A DNA stretch of 64,000 nt, taken from contig JAPYOP010000006.1 of the NCBI GenBank assembly GCA_029938115.1, positions 15,057 through 79,056 of the forward strand, in the 5' to 3' direction. This DNA comes from Colwellia sp. (GTDB lineage: Bacteria > Pseudomonadota > Gammaproteobacteria > Enterobacterales > Alteromonadaceae). Below, piece after piece: positions 38,060 through 46,751 of this stretch (positions are counted from its first letter, which is position 1; every line of letters begins with the position of its first letter). The notes under the pieces are model-generated. The model ran no database searches. It was not told where the DNA came from and was given only the letters and a program-made list of their open reading frames with translations. The translations under genes and the position numbers were made by a program.

Positions 38060-38461
38060 TTAAAGTACAAGCAAATGCTTGCTGATAAATACGACTGCGA
38101 TAGCAATCAACATGAAAACACAGGTCGATACAATTGAGCGTGGTGACAATCTGCCTATACCGCAAATACCATGACCGCTTGTACATTCTGAGCCAAGGTA
38201 AGAGCCAAAGCCTACTAAAAAGCCACCGACAAGTATCATGGGCCAAGTAATTTCAATAGTGGCATTACTTTGATAATCAAATAATGCCAGCACTAGCGGT
38301 GATAAAATTAAACCAAACAAAAAGCTCCAACGCCATTGTGGAGCACTGCTGATCGATTTGAATGAACCACTAATAATAGAGGATATTCCGGCAATCCGAC
38401 CATTTAACAATAAAAAGATAAAAGATGGATATTTGTGTCTGAGTTGTCTCAAAATGGGCAC
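38060..38461 (-). CDS. YeeE/YedE-type membrane protein, N-terminus possibly truncated
   Basis: The 133-residue product contains the core LLLNGRIAGISSIISG, GFGSYLGSECTSGHGICGIGRLSPRS and a final membrane helix, typical of YeeE/YedE sulfur-transport-domain proteins. The first GTG at 38461 would give an N-terminus MPILRQLRHKYPSF, but family members normally start with an extra membrane helix of the form GGLLIGLSA before the LLLNGR block. That helix is missing, and the sequence immediately upstream is a GC-rich hairpin region unlike coding DNA. So the 5' end may be lost or replaced. Paired with the DUF6691-type gene, 16 bp downstream. Confidence 0.6.
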   Translation of the reverse strand: MPILRQLRHKYPSFIFLLLNGRIAGISSIISGSFKSISSAPQWRWSFLFGLILSPLVLALFDYQSNATIEITWPMILVGGFLVGFGSYLGSECTSGHGICGIGRLSPRSIVSTCVFMLIAIAVVFISKHLLVL

Positions 38462-38504
38462 GCCTTACCGCAAAGTCACCCCTTGGAGGGGGAGACGCAG
38501 GGCG
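38461..38504. repeat. GC-rich palindromic element upstream of the YeeE-type gene
   Basis: This 44-bp stretch is strikingly G+C rich compared with its surroundings. CCCCT (38479-38483) and AGGGG (38487-38491) pair around a 3-base loop, and CGCC (38461-38464) can pair with GGCG (38501-38504) at the outer edge. It looks like a REP-like or mobile palindrome. It sits exactly where the N-terminal helix of the YeeE-type protein should be encoded. Confidence 0.45.
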
Positions 38505-38774
38505 GATAAAAACTACTCAGATCAAGTTTTTGACTCTTTCTATTTCGTGTTTTTTAATATTTACCATTTGTTAGTAAAGTGGTGAGTAGTTGATGGTTTT
38601 TCCTGTGATTTAATGTATACATCTTTGTTTTATATCATTGTTGTTTATTTCTTTAATCAAAACCATCAATTCAATCAGTAGTTGAACCTAAAACCAATTC
38701 GAAAAATTAATATATCTAAGTAGCTAACTTTCCATGAAAATTAAATGAATCTCATGGGAGTTAGCCGAAAAGTA

Positions 38775-38803
38775 TTGCAATTCACTTCCTATCTCGCAAT
38801 AAT
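38775..38803 (+). promoter_or_regulatory. Candidate sigma-70 promoter for the GH3 transcript
   Basis: TTGCAA (38775-38780) and AATAAT (38798-38803) are -35 and -10 like hexamers with 17 bases between. The LacI-type palindrome begins at the last base of the -10 element, where repression by a bound regulator would block initiation. No experimental support. Confidence 0.5.
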
Positions 38804-38816
38804 GTAAGCGCTTCCA
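38803..38816. promoter_or_regulatory. LacI-family operator (site 1)
   Basis: TGTAAGCGCTTCCA has the central AAGCGCTT shared with two other sites in the window (56030-56045 and 59088-59101). Six central bases on either side of the dyad axis are nearly symmetric (GTAAGC | GCTTCC). It directly follows the -10 element of the candidate promoter. Binding by the LacI protein encoded at 44629-45636 is inference. Confidence 0.65.
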
Positions 38817-38876
38817 TTTAAAGGGGTTGTCATCAATTCCGTTGGGGAATTATTATTCTATTATTAGGTGGGTTTT

Positions 38877-39032
38877 ATGGCGGAACCAGCAGTAACAGCA
38901 GATACACAGAGACGAGTATCGGGCATTGACACCGACGGTTATACTTTTGAATTAACATCTCTGATCCAGTTCTGTTTTTTTATTTCTTTACCGGCGGGAA
39001 AAATAGTTAAAACAAAAGGGTCAGGAAAATAA
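38877..39032 (+). pseudogene. Internally deleted FucP-type sugar MFS transporter remnant
   Basis: An ATG with AGGTGG just upstream opens a 51-codon frame whose TAA overlaps the GH3 start (TAATG). The codons read as pieces of a FucP/glucose-galactose MFS transporter: an N-terminal ATADTQ-like start and FELTSL, then IQFCFF, then ISLPAGKIVKT. In family members LIQFCFF and SLPAGK lie a few residues apart and about 35 residues after the LTSL segment, so two or more in-frame deletions have removed the intervening parts and everything after the first 50 residues. It lies between an operator and the GH3 gene. It cannot be a transporter, but its translation may still couple to GH3. Confidence 0.6.
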
Positions 39033-41602
39033 TGTTTACTCATACAAAATTATCACGTTCAATCATCAAAGTCTTGGTCGCCACTCTCTTTAGTTGTACT
39101 CTTATTGGTTGTATACATGAGGCGAAAATAAATCATGCAAGTACAACAAGTTCAGAAGCGAAAAATAGCCATAACTTGGATATTTGGCCTAAGTTAAATA
39201 TCCAAGTAAAAACTAATGTTGAACTAGAGAAAAAAATTACGAAACTACTCGAAGTCATGACCTTAGAACAAAAAATTGCCCAAATGATTCAGCCCGAAAT
39301 TCGTCATATTACCGTAGAAGATATGCGAAAATATGGTTTTGGTTCTTATCTAAATGGCGGTGGCGCTTTTCCAGATAATAATAAGCATGCAACGGCAAAA
39401 GATTGGATCAAACTTGCTGAAAATATGTATCAAGCATCTGTTGATGATTCTATCGATGGTTCAGCGATACCAACGATGTGGGGGACCGATGCGGTTCATG
39501 GCCACAACAATGTTATTGGTGCTACTTTATTTCCGCACAACATTGGCTTAGGGGCGGCAAACAATCCAGACTTAATTGAAAAGATTGCGGCAATTACAGC
39601 AAAAGAAGTCATGGTTACCGGTATTGACTGGGTATTTGCCCCTACTGTCGCCGTTGTTCGTGATGATCGTTGGGGAAGAACCTATGAAGGTTATTCAGAA
39701 GACCCAGAGATCGTTCGTCATTATGCCGCATCAATTGTCAAAGGCTTGCAAGGACAAATGGGTAAAGATTTTTTAGGTGAAGAACGTGTTATCAGTACGA
39801 TAAAGCACTTTTTAGGTGACGGTGGTACAGAAGGTGGCGATGATCAAGGAAACACTCTAGCTTCAGAGCAAGACTTATTCACCATCCATGGCCAAGGTTA
39901 TGTGGGAGGATTAAGTGCCGGGGCACAATCGGTCATGGCATCATTTAACAGTTGGCATGGAGAGAAAATTCATGGTCACAACTACCTATTAACCCAAGTA
40001 TTAAAAAATAAAATGGGCTTTGATGGTTTTGTGGTCGGTGACTGGAATGGTCATGGTCAAGTTAAAAGTTGTAGCAATGATAGTTGTCCACAAGCTATTA
40101 ATGCGGGTTTAGACATTTTTATGGTGGCCACTGATGCATGGAAATCTTTGTATGAAAATACCATCATTCAGGTTGAAAATGGCGAAATATCATTAAACAG
40201 AATAGATGATGCTGTTAGTCGAATTCTTAGGGTTAAACTGCGAGCGGGACTTTTTGATAAACCAAGCCCCGCTAAGCGACTGCTATCAGGTAAAATTGAG
40301 TATATTGGCTCTGCGGAACATCGTTTAGTGGCACGACAAGCAGTGCGTGAATCCTTGGTTTTATTGAAAAACAGAAATAATATTTTGCCGTTATCACTAC
40401 ATCAAAATATACTACTCACGGGTGATGGTGCAGATAACATTGGTAAACAATCAGGTGGTTGGTCGGTCACTTGGCAAGGCACAGGCAATGAAAATAAAGA
40501 CTTCCCAGGCGGCACTTCAATTTATCAGGCCATTAAGGCGCAATTAGCCAATGGGGATGGTAGTTTACACTATAGTGTTAATGGTTCATTTGAGACTAAG
40601 CCTGATGTTGCCATTGTTGTTTTTGGTGAAGAGCCGTATGCCGAAGGAAATGGCGACCTTGATAATTTAGAGTTTCAACGGGGTAGTAAAAAAGATTTGG
40701 CATTACTTAACAGGTTAAAAGCACAGGGCATAGCGGTTGTATCAGTTTTTATCAGTGGCCGACCACTCTGGGTTAATCCTGAACTCAATGCCTCAGATGC
40801 ATTTGTCGCTGTATGGTTACCTGGCTCTGAAGGAACAGGTATTGCCGATGTATTATTGCGAAAAGTTAATAACGAGATAAATTATGATTTTGCGGGTAAG
40901 TTATCTTTTTCTTGGCCAGCAACACCCAGACAAACCAGCATAAACCGCTATGATGAAGACTATCAGCCATTATTACCGTATGGTTTTGGTTTAACTTATG
41001 CAGATAGCAATGTTTTATCCGATGATTTAAATGAAACAACAGGAAAGGAAAACACGGAATTAGCCTCAAAGAAGATATTTGAGGGGGGAGCAATATCACC
41101 TTGGCATTTATTTGTCAGCACCAAGGGGGGACGTCAGGAAATGACTTCGAGTATTGTGGCAAATGAAGTAGTTCATATTCGTTCCATTGATAAATTAATT
41201 CAGGAAGATGCTCGCCAAATAACCTGGAATGGTACCGGAGAAGGAAAGGTCGAATTAAGCAGTCAGTTTTCTGAAGATCTAAGAGCCTACTTTGAAAATA
41301 ATAGCGCTTTGTTATTAGAAATAAAACGTGATTCTTCGATTAGCGCTCCGGTATTATTGGCGATGAACTGTACAGAACAATGCGAAAGTTCCATAGATAT
41401 CAGTACCATGCTTAAAGAACTGCCGCAAGGTGAATGGAAAAGGATCAGTATAGATTTAGCCTGTTTTATTAATAAAGGCTTAGATCCAGGAAAAATTATC
41501 ACTCCCTTTATGCTATCAACCACCGGGGAATTGGCTTTGAGCTTAGCTCATGTTTCCATTCAACCGGGGTTGGCTGTAAGTGCGTACTTGGTTTGCCATT
41601 AA
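39032..41602 (+). CDS. GH3 beta-glucosidase / exo-beta-glucanase lipoprotein
   Basis: This 856-residue enzyme releases glucose from the non-reducing ends of beta-glucans or oligosaccharides. Residues 1-26 form a lipoprotein signal (LIGC lipobox), so it should be attached to the envelope. The GH3 N-terminal TIM-barrel (about 60-400) has WGTDAVHGHNN and the catalytic nucleophile aspartate in GFVVGDWNGHG near residue 335. The GH3 C-terminal domain (about 425-650) starts LVLLKNRNNILPL. A C-terminal beta-sandwich (about 690-850) matches that of ExoP-type marine exo-1,3/1,4-beta-glucanases. It is translationally coupled to the upstream transporter remnant and lies downstream of promoter and operator site 1. 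Confidence 0.92.
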   Translation: MFTHTKLSRSIIKVLVATLFSCTLIGCIHEAKINHASTTSSEAKNSHNLDIWPKLNIQVKTNVELEKKITKLLEVMTLEQKIAQMIQPEIRHITVEDMRKYGFGSYLNGGGAFPDNNKHATAKDWIKLAENMYQASVDDSIDGSAIPTMWGTDAVHGHNNVIGATLFPHNIGLGAANNPDLIEKIAAITAKEVMVTGIDWVFAPTVAVVRDDRWGRTYEGYSEDPEIVRHYAASIVKGLQGQMGKDFLGEERVISTIKHFLGDGGTEGGDDQGNTLASEQDLFTIHGQGYVGGLSAGAQSVMASFNSWHGEKIHGHNYLLTQVLKNKMGFDGFVVGDWNGHGQVKSCSNDSCPQAINAGLDIFMVATDAWKSLYENTIIQVENGEISLNRIDDAVSRILRVKLRAGLFDKPSPAKRLLSGKIEYIGSAEHRLVARQAVRESLVLLKNRNNILPLSLHQNILLTGDGADNIGKQSGGWSVTWQGTGNENKDFPGGTSIYQAIKAQLANGDGSLHYSVNGSFETKPDVAIVVFGEEPYAEGNGDLDNLEFQRGSKKDLALLNRLKAQGIAVVSVFISGRPLWVNPELNASDAFVAVWLPGSEGTGIADVLLRKVNNEINYDFAGKLSFSWPATPRQTSINRYDEDYQPLLPYGFGLTYADSNVLSDDLNETTGKENTELASKKIFEGGAISPWHLFVSTKGGRQEMTSSIVANEVVHIRSIDKLIQEDARQITWNGTGEGKVELSSQFSEDLRAYFENNSALLLEIKRDSSISAPVLLAMNCTEQCESSIDISTMLKELPQGEWKRISIDLACFINKGLDPGKIITPFMLSTTGELALSLAHVSIQPGLAVSAYLVCH

Positions 41603-42106
41603 TCTATAGTTCAATAGGTCGCTCCCTGAAACTGCCTAGCACCGGCCTTAAGTGGCAACCTACTTTTAACAGTATTTACATTAATTAGAAGCATTGGAGA
41701 GTTTTTTCATAGCTGATTCATTTTTGCTTAGATCTTCTTTGCTAAGATCAATTTAGAACTGAAGTGTTATTGATAAAACACTTTAAAATATTGTCTTATG
41801 TCCAACTTGGCGCAAGCGAAGTCCACTTTACCTCAATAAGTTTGTATTAAAAAATGACTTGTTAGATAGTTGTCTAAAGTAACGAGTGCAGGCCTTTTAT
41901 CCTTCGATGGGAATACAGCCATTATCCATTAAGTGAAGTCGCTAAAAGTTATTGCTAATATTCTTTCGCTTTATTCGAGGCGGCAACAACCTTATAGGTT
42001 TGTCAGAGTATATTTCAAGTGAACTTTTATTGGCTAGGGGAGAATACAATGGTAGTCGTTTCCAAATTATTAGCTGCAAAGTAAATTTTATGAGACGAAC
42101 GTAATA
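41603..42106. other. Intergenic region between GH3 and GH30
   Basis: These 504 bp contain no substantial ORF. AAGTGTT (41762-41768) and AACACTT (41777-41783) form a small hairpin that may end the GH3 transcript. AGATC is repeated in 'GCTTAGATCTT' and 'GCTAAGATC' near 41728-41748. A short ORF with a strong ribosome-binding site lies at the right end (listed separately). No copy of the GCGCTT operator was found here. Confidence 0.5.
42049..42084 (+). CDS. 11-codon leader ORF before GH30
   Basis: ATG at 42049 is preceded by AGGGGAGA at good spacing and opens MVVVSKLLAAK, ending in TAA at 42082-42084, 22 bases before the GH30 start. Its ribosome-binding site is better than that of the GH30 gene itself. 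It might act as a leader peptide or be the end of a lost gene. No family is recognisable at this length. Confidence 0.3.
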   Translation: MVVVSKLLAAK

Positions 42107-43822
42107 ATGCAAAAAATTAATATACGAAAATATGTCTTTATAGTGGGTTTATCTACGACTGCATTGCTCGGTTATATTTCTCAACTTCAGGGTAAACAAG
42201 TGATTTCTACTGTTTCCAATCTAAATTACGCGATTTCCGCTACCACCGAAATTCTATTGACTAGCGAAGCGGGAGAACAAATTTCTCGTCAACAAAACCT
42301 GCCTTTCAAACAAGGTATAGCCAGAAATAATGTCATTGTTATTCGGCCAGACCTGATCAAACAAACTATCACAGGTATAGGTACCTCTTTCACCGAGTCA
42401 TCTGCATATGTCTTAGCGCATTTAGATGAGGTACAAAGACGAAAAGTCATGAACAATATATACGGCGAAGAAGGGGCAAATTTCTCATTGGCTCGAACTC
42501 ATATCGGTGCCACTGATTTTTCAGTCAAAGGAAAATATTCGTATGCACAAGTCAAAGACGATGCTTCATTGACGCATTTTAATATCGCTCCAGATAAAGA
42601 TGGTTTCAGTGCAAATGAGCATTCAGGCATTAAAAATGAAAACTATGATTTGTTACCTATGATCAAAGAAGCATTAGCCATTAAAAATAATCAAAAGGAC
42701 AAAGACTTAAAGATCATTGCCTCGGCTTGGACTGCACCTCCATGGATGAAAAATATAGAAGACTGGTATATTAAAGGTACTCCTGAGAATAATTACCAGG
42801 GTACTGGTGGTGAACTGAAGCCAAAATACCTTGGTACGTATGCTGACTACCTCATTAAGTATCTTGATGCTTACCAAGCAGAAAATGTAAATATCTGGGG
42901 ATTAACACCGGTAAATGAACCCCATGGAAATAGTGGTCAATGGGAAAGCATGCATTTTACCCCTGAAAGTCAAAATGACTTTATTAAGCAGCACTTAGGT
43001 CCAAAATTACAAGATAGTGCTCATAAAGAGGTTAAGCTACTCATTTACGATCAAAATAGAGATGGGCTTGAACATTGGGCCAATGTGATTTTTAGTGACG
43101 ATGAAACCGCCAAATTTGTTCATGGTGCTGCTGTTCATTGGTACGAAAGTACTTTTAAGGTTTATGAAGATGTCTTTGATAGGGTTCATAATAAATTCCC
43201 CCAATTCTCAATCATTCATACCGAAGGTACTATCGATGACCTTGGTAAGGATGCTCCCAATGGTATTCTAGACCCCGTGCTATTTAAAGAATCGGGTTGG
43301 TTTAATAATGATGAATTTTGGTGGAATGCCAACGCCACTGACTGGGCTTATACCGCAACGTGGGCGCCAGAGCCACAAGATCATCCTATTTACACACCCG
43401 TTCATCGCTACGCAAGAAATATCATTGTTAGTTTAAATCATTGGGTTGAGGGCTGGATTGACTGGAATATTGTATTGGATAGAAATGGAGGCCCTAATCA
43501 TGTAGGTAACTTTTGTGGTGCGCCTATCATGATTGATACTGAGACACTTGAGGTTTATTACACTCCTATTTATTATATATTGGCTCAATTCAGTAAAACG
43601 ATTCGTCCAGGTGATAAAGCAGTACAAACATATAAGTATCTTAATGGACTTAATGATGATGCATTACATGCGAGTGCAACAATCAATGATGCGAGCTTGT
43701 TAAGTGTACAGTTATTGAATACCACCAAAAAGCCAATTACTTATTTTTTACAGCTTGGTAATCAATATGCTGAAATAACCATTGCAGCTAATGCACTTCA
43801 AACCGTTAGAGTATCGATTTAA
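42107..43822 (+). CDS. GH30 family beta-glucanase
   Basis: The 571-residue protein has an N-terminal signal or anchor helix (about residues 8-28) and a GH30 catalytic barrel. TGIGTSFTESSAYVL (about 86-100) is the family opening, the acid/base glutamate is in LTPVNEPHG (about 268) and the nucleophile glutamate in IIHTEGTID (about 372). A small beta-sandwich (about 475-571) ends the chain, as usual for GH30. In marine laminarin loci GH30 enzymes remove beta-1,6-linked side glucose or cut beta-1,6-glucan; here that role is inferred from context. It probably works outside the cytoplasm with GH3 and GH16. Confidence 0.9.
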   Translation: MQKINIRKYVFIVGLSTTALLGYISQLQGKQVISTVSNLNYAISATTEILLTSEAGEQISRQQNLPFKQGIARNNVIVIRPDLIKQTITGIGTSFTESSAYVLAHLDEVQRRKVMNNIYGEEGANFSLARTHIGATDFSVKGKYSYAQVKDDASLTHFNIAPDKDGFSANEHSGIKNENYDLLPMIKEALAIKNNQKDKDLKIIASAWTAPPWMKNIEDWYIKGTPENNYQGTGGELKPKYLGTYADYLIKYLDAYQAENVNIWGLTPVNEPHGNSGQWESMHFTPESQNDFIKQHLGPKLQDSAHKEVKLLIYDQNRDGLEHWANVIFSDDETAKFVHGAAVHWYESTFKVYEDVFDRVHNKFPQFSIIHTEGTIDDLGKDAPNGILDPVLFKESGWFNNDEFWWNANATDWAYTATWAPEPQDHPIYTPVHRYARNIIVSLNHWVEGWIDWNIVLDRNGGPNHVGNFCGAPIMIDTETLEVYYTPIYYILAQFSKTIRPGDKAVQTYKYLNGLNDDALHASATINDASLLSVQLLNTTKKPITYFLQLGNQYAEITIAANALQTVRVSI

Positions 43823-43998
43823 TGAGCCTTATGTCTTAGATAAATCAGAACGCAATAGCGGCTTTGTTCAAAACACGCGCCATAAGTAACCAAAGGTAGC
43901 CCTTTTTGAATAACCGTTATGGTATGAAAATATTATACTAATGACGAGTTTGAGTTACGTTTTAATTAAAACGAAAACTCTTCAATACGAGTATCCTA

Positions 43999-44502
43999 GT
44001 GAATAAACACCCCTTTGAAATATTAACCCTGTGTAATGGTGCTAAATTGATTTTTACCCCATGCCCAGGAAGCGCAACAGTAACATTGGACGAGTCAGTA
44101 ACACAGTTAAAGCAAGCCGGGGCTTCGGTATTACTGACTTTGATGTTCGCTGATGAAATGTCAAAAAACCAGATAACATTACTTCCAGATGTTTGTCATA
44201 AGAATCAAATGTCCTGGATACAATTGCCTATTATTGATGATCAGGCACCCAATATAGCGTTTGAATCCCTTTGGCTAACCTATAAGTCAGCAATATTGAA
44301 TGTGATTAATAACCAAGGGACTATTGCTGTACATTGCAAAGGAGGCACAGGACGAACAGGGTTAGTCATTGCCCTAATCTTGTTAGCGAGTGGTTGGCCA
44401 AGTGATAAAATTATTACTAAAGTGCAAAATATTCGACCTAAAGCGCTTATAAACACGGCCCAGTTAGATTATTTTAAAGCTCAAGTGCGCCTAAAAGTTT
44501 AA
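43999..44502 (+). CDS. Dual-specificity/tyrosine phosphatase-like protein
   Basis: The 167-residue protein has the C-x5-R phosphatase P-loop as HCKGGTGRTG (about residues 112-121) and an N-terminal stretch LVFTPCPG-like (LIFTPCPGSATV), the pattern of CDKN3/DSP-type phosphatases. It starts with GTG at 43999. Small phosphatases of this type dephosphorylate proteins or phosphosugars. Why it lies within a glucan locus is not clear; it may handle a phosphorylated sugar or a protein regulator. It sits alone between GH30 and the LacI gene, followed by a long inverted repeat. Confidence 0.8.
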   Translation: MNKHPFEILTLCNGAKLIFTPCPGSATVTLDESVTQLKQAGASVLLTLMFADEMSKNQITLLPDVCHKNQMSWIQLPIIDDQAPNIAFESLWLTYKSAILNVINNQGTIAVHCKGGTGRTGLVIALILLASGWPSDKIITKVQNIRPKALINTAQLDYFKAQVRLKV

Positions 44503-44534
44503 TACTAAAGGAAGGTTCACTCGTCTTTATTAAG

Positions 44535-44623
44535 GTATCACCCAGTTTTCTCAATGAAATTGAAGAGGGCGTTCAGGGGGATATTTTATCTGTTGGTTGT
44601 TGGTTATTGGTTTTGGGTGATAC
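44535..44623. repeat. Long-loop inverted repeat between the phosphatase and lacI genes
   Basis: GTATCACCCA (44535-44544) and TGGGTGATAC (44614-44623) are perfect 10-base inverted copies with 69 bases between. They lie in the convergent region between the phosphatase gene and the LacI gene. They may mark the ends of a small relic element or form a large terminator hairpin. Confidence 0.4.
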
Positions 44624-44628
44624 ATCTT

Positions 44629-45636
44629 TTAAGTATTATCATGTTCTTGGGTAGATTCTCGCAGTACTAACTCGGTAGCAAACAGATTTTGAATGGTTAT
44701 TTTTGATTGTTTGTACTTGTTTTTTAACACCCAACGAACGGCCATGCGAGCCATTTTATTTACTGGATTTTCAATTGTGGTGAGTTGAGGATATAAATAT
44801 TCAGAAAAATAAACGTTATCAAAGCCAATAATAGAACAATCATCAGGAATATTTATTTTCTTTTCACGTGCAACTCGCATTGCCGCGGATGCCATTTCAT
44901 CATTTGCACATACCACCGCCGTTAACTTAGGGTTGTTTTCAAGTAAAGTTAACATGCCCTCTCTACCGCCTTTGGTGGTATAGTCAGCTTTATATAACAA
45001 GGTCTCATCAAAGGTAATATGGAATTCTTTTAACGCTTTTTTATAACCACTCAATCTGTCTCGAGCGTCAGCTTTAGTTAATAGACCCGAAATATAGGCC
45101 ACTTCACTATGCCCACTATCTAATAAATGTTTGGTGGCCATATACCCCCCCAATTCATTGTCGATATAGATACAGTTTTGTTCTATTTCAGCTATATAAC
45201 GATTAATAAGGATGACTGGGATTGAACCATCACAAAGTTTGATCAGATATTCATCTGAAACTGAATCTACAGACAAAATTAACGCATCGCAATTCCTGTC
45301 AATTAAAAATTCTATTGCATCTTTTTCTTTCTGAAGGTTACCTTGGCCTGAAATAATAATGGCATGCTTGTTTGCCGCGCTTAATTCATTTTCAACACCA
45401 GATAATAAATCACTATAAAAAGGACCGCTAATTTCAGAAACTAAAACGCCAACACTATTCGAACAATTAGATGCTAGAGATCTCGCGGTGAAGTTTGGCC
45501 GATAGTTTAGCTTCTCCATCGCATCCATTACTTTTAATTTAGTCTTTTCGCTCACATGTTCGTGTTTATTCATTACTCTTGAAACCGAGGATAATGAGCA
45601 CCCTGCGAGTTTGGAGACTTCATAAATTGTCGTCAT
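44629..45636 (-). CDS. LacI-family transcriptional regulator
   Basis: The 335-residue protein has an N-terminal LacI helix-turn-helix (residues 3-25, TIYEVSKLAGCSLSSVSRVMNK), the hinge-helix region YRPNFTARSLAS (about 47-58) that inserts in the operator centre, and a periplasmic-binding-protein-like sensor domain (about 60-330) with VVCANDEMASAAMRVA. Hinge helices with a leucine-alanine-serine pattern are consistent with operators having a central CG such as AAGCGCTT. It is the only intact LacI in the window and so the best candidate for the three operator sites. The effector is probably a beta-glucan-derived sugar, by context. Confidence 0.9.
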   Translation of the reverse strand: MTTIYEVSKLAGCSLSSVSRVMNKHEHVSEKTKLKVMDAMEKLNYRPNFTARSLASNCSNSVGVLVSEISGPFYSDLLSGVENELSAANKHAIIISGQGNLQKEKDAIEFLIDRNCDALILSVDSVSDEYLIKLCDGSIPVILINRYIAEIEQNCIYIDNELGGYMATKHLLDSGHSEVAYISGLLTKADARDRLSGYKKALKEFHITFDETLLYKADYTTKGGREGMLTLLENNPKLTAVVCANDEMASAAMRVAREKKINIPDDCSIIGFDNVYFSEYLYPQLTTIENPVNKMARMAVRWVLKNKYKQSKITIQNLFATELVLRESTQEHDNT

Positions 45637-45738
45637 TTTTTCTTGTTATATTGGAATGTTATCCTCTTACTTTAACATGAAACTTATTATGTTTTCAAAA
45701 ATATGCATGTCACTGAAAAGATAAAGTTCAATTCATGT

Positions 45739-46635
45739 TCAAGTTGTTGACAGAAACTGGTTTTCTGTTGAAACACGCCATCGTCCAGGGCTTAATTGAT
45801 AGTTTTTTTTAAAACGATGGGCAAAACTAGCACTATCAGCATAACCAATGCTAAAAGCAATTTGCTCTAAATTATAATTGGTGTAGCGTAACAGGTAACA
45901 GGCATATTCCAATCTAAACAAAGTAATATATTTTATTGGTGTCATTGCCGTTTCTTTTCTACACATACGGTAGAACTGAGGCTCTGACATATGCATTTTG
46001 GCAGCCAGAGTTGAGACCGACCATGGTAGTTGTAATTGCTTTTTAACGCTGCGCATCAGTAAATGAAATTTAAGTTGCTGTTCGCTTAAATTCGAGTTTT
46101 CATTGAGTGTTTCTTCAATTTGATACAGTAATACTTCCACTAATCGCAAAATAATATCAGATTCAAAGCGTCCATTGCTGTGATTAAATTCTTTGATCAA
46201 TGACATCGTTTGATAAAGGCGATTGGCATCTGAACTAATAAACACATCAGGGTTTAATTGGTGAATATAATTATATTGAGGGCAATCATGTAACATTAAC
46301 CAGCACATATCCCAGTAGTCTCCGGCAAGTTCATACAGAAAAGGTGTACCTGCCGGAATTAAAACAATACTGCCTGGTTTGATGTTATGTTCGGTATTGT
46401 TAAAGCTGATTTTACCTTCGCCAGCATTGGTTGAAAGTAAGTAATGAACATGAATGTTTTTTTGATTGTTTTTGTCTAATACGTTTGACGTTCCTATTTT
46501 ACCAATTTGGTATTTTGTACGTAATGTTGAGATTCCTGCATATGCAATCAATGAGTTGACATTGCCTGGTAGTTGTTCGAAATTAAAAAATTCTTCTTTG
46601 CAATCTTGATGAATGTTAAGGATATCTTGCCACAT
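45739..46635 (-). CDS. AraC-family transcriptional regulator
   Basis: The 298-residue protein has an N-terminal cupin-type arabinose-binding domain (about residues 25-165, with LIPAGTPFLYELAGDYWDMCWLMLHD) and a C-terminal double helix-turn-helix (about 195-290, SVSTLAAKMHMSEPQFYRMCRKETAMTPIKYI and LEQIAFSIGYADSASFAHRFKK). It is an activator candidate that binds a sugar. Divergent from the MATE transporter gene (116 bp between) and on the same strand as lacI, 102 bp away. Its targets are unknown. Confidence 0.88.
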   Translation of the reverse strand: MWQDILNIHQDCKEEFFNFEQLPGNVNSLIAYAGISTLRTKYQIGKIGTSNVLDKNNQKNIHVHYLLSTNAGEGKISFNNTEHNIKPGSIVLIPAGTPFLYELAGDYWDMCWLMLHDCPQYNYIHQLNPDVFISSDANRLYQTMSLIKEFNHSNGRFESDIILRLVEVLLYQIEETLNENSNLSEQQLKFHLLMRSVKKQLQLPWSVSTLAAKMHMSEPQFYRMCRKETAMTPIKYITLFRLEYACYLLRYTNYNLEQIAFSIGYADSASFAHRFKKNYQLSPGRWRVSTENQFLSTT

Positions 46636-46751
46636 ACTATTTCACTAATTGATAGTTTTGAACATGATATATGATATTTTTACATATGTTCTTTTTTTAT
46701 CAGTATTTTAAAATATAAAACTCGATCAAATTGTAGTGAAAGTATTTTTAT

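Larger units (their letters stand above)
38505..38876. other. Intergenic region upstream of the GH3 gene
   Basis: The 370 bp between the GC-rich palindrome and the transporter remnant contain the promoter and operator described separately (38775-38816) and otherwise no recognisable gene. A plus-strand frame overlapping the palindrome (38358-38585) has no start signal or family and is considered chance. Confidence 0.5.

Noticed and set aside
38358-38585. 75-codon plus-strand ORF over the YeeE-type gene start
   Set aside because: It overlaps the coding strand of a recognised family and a palindrome, with no supporting signal.
41603-42106. A fourth LacI-type operator before GH30
   Set aside because: The AAGCGCTT core is absent from this gap.
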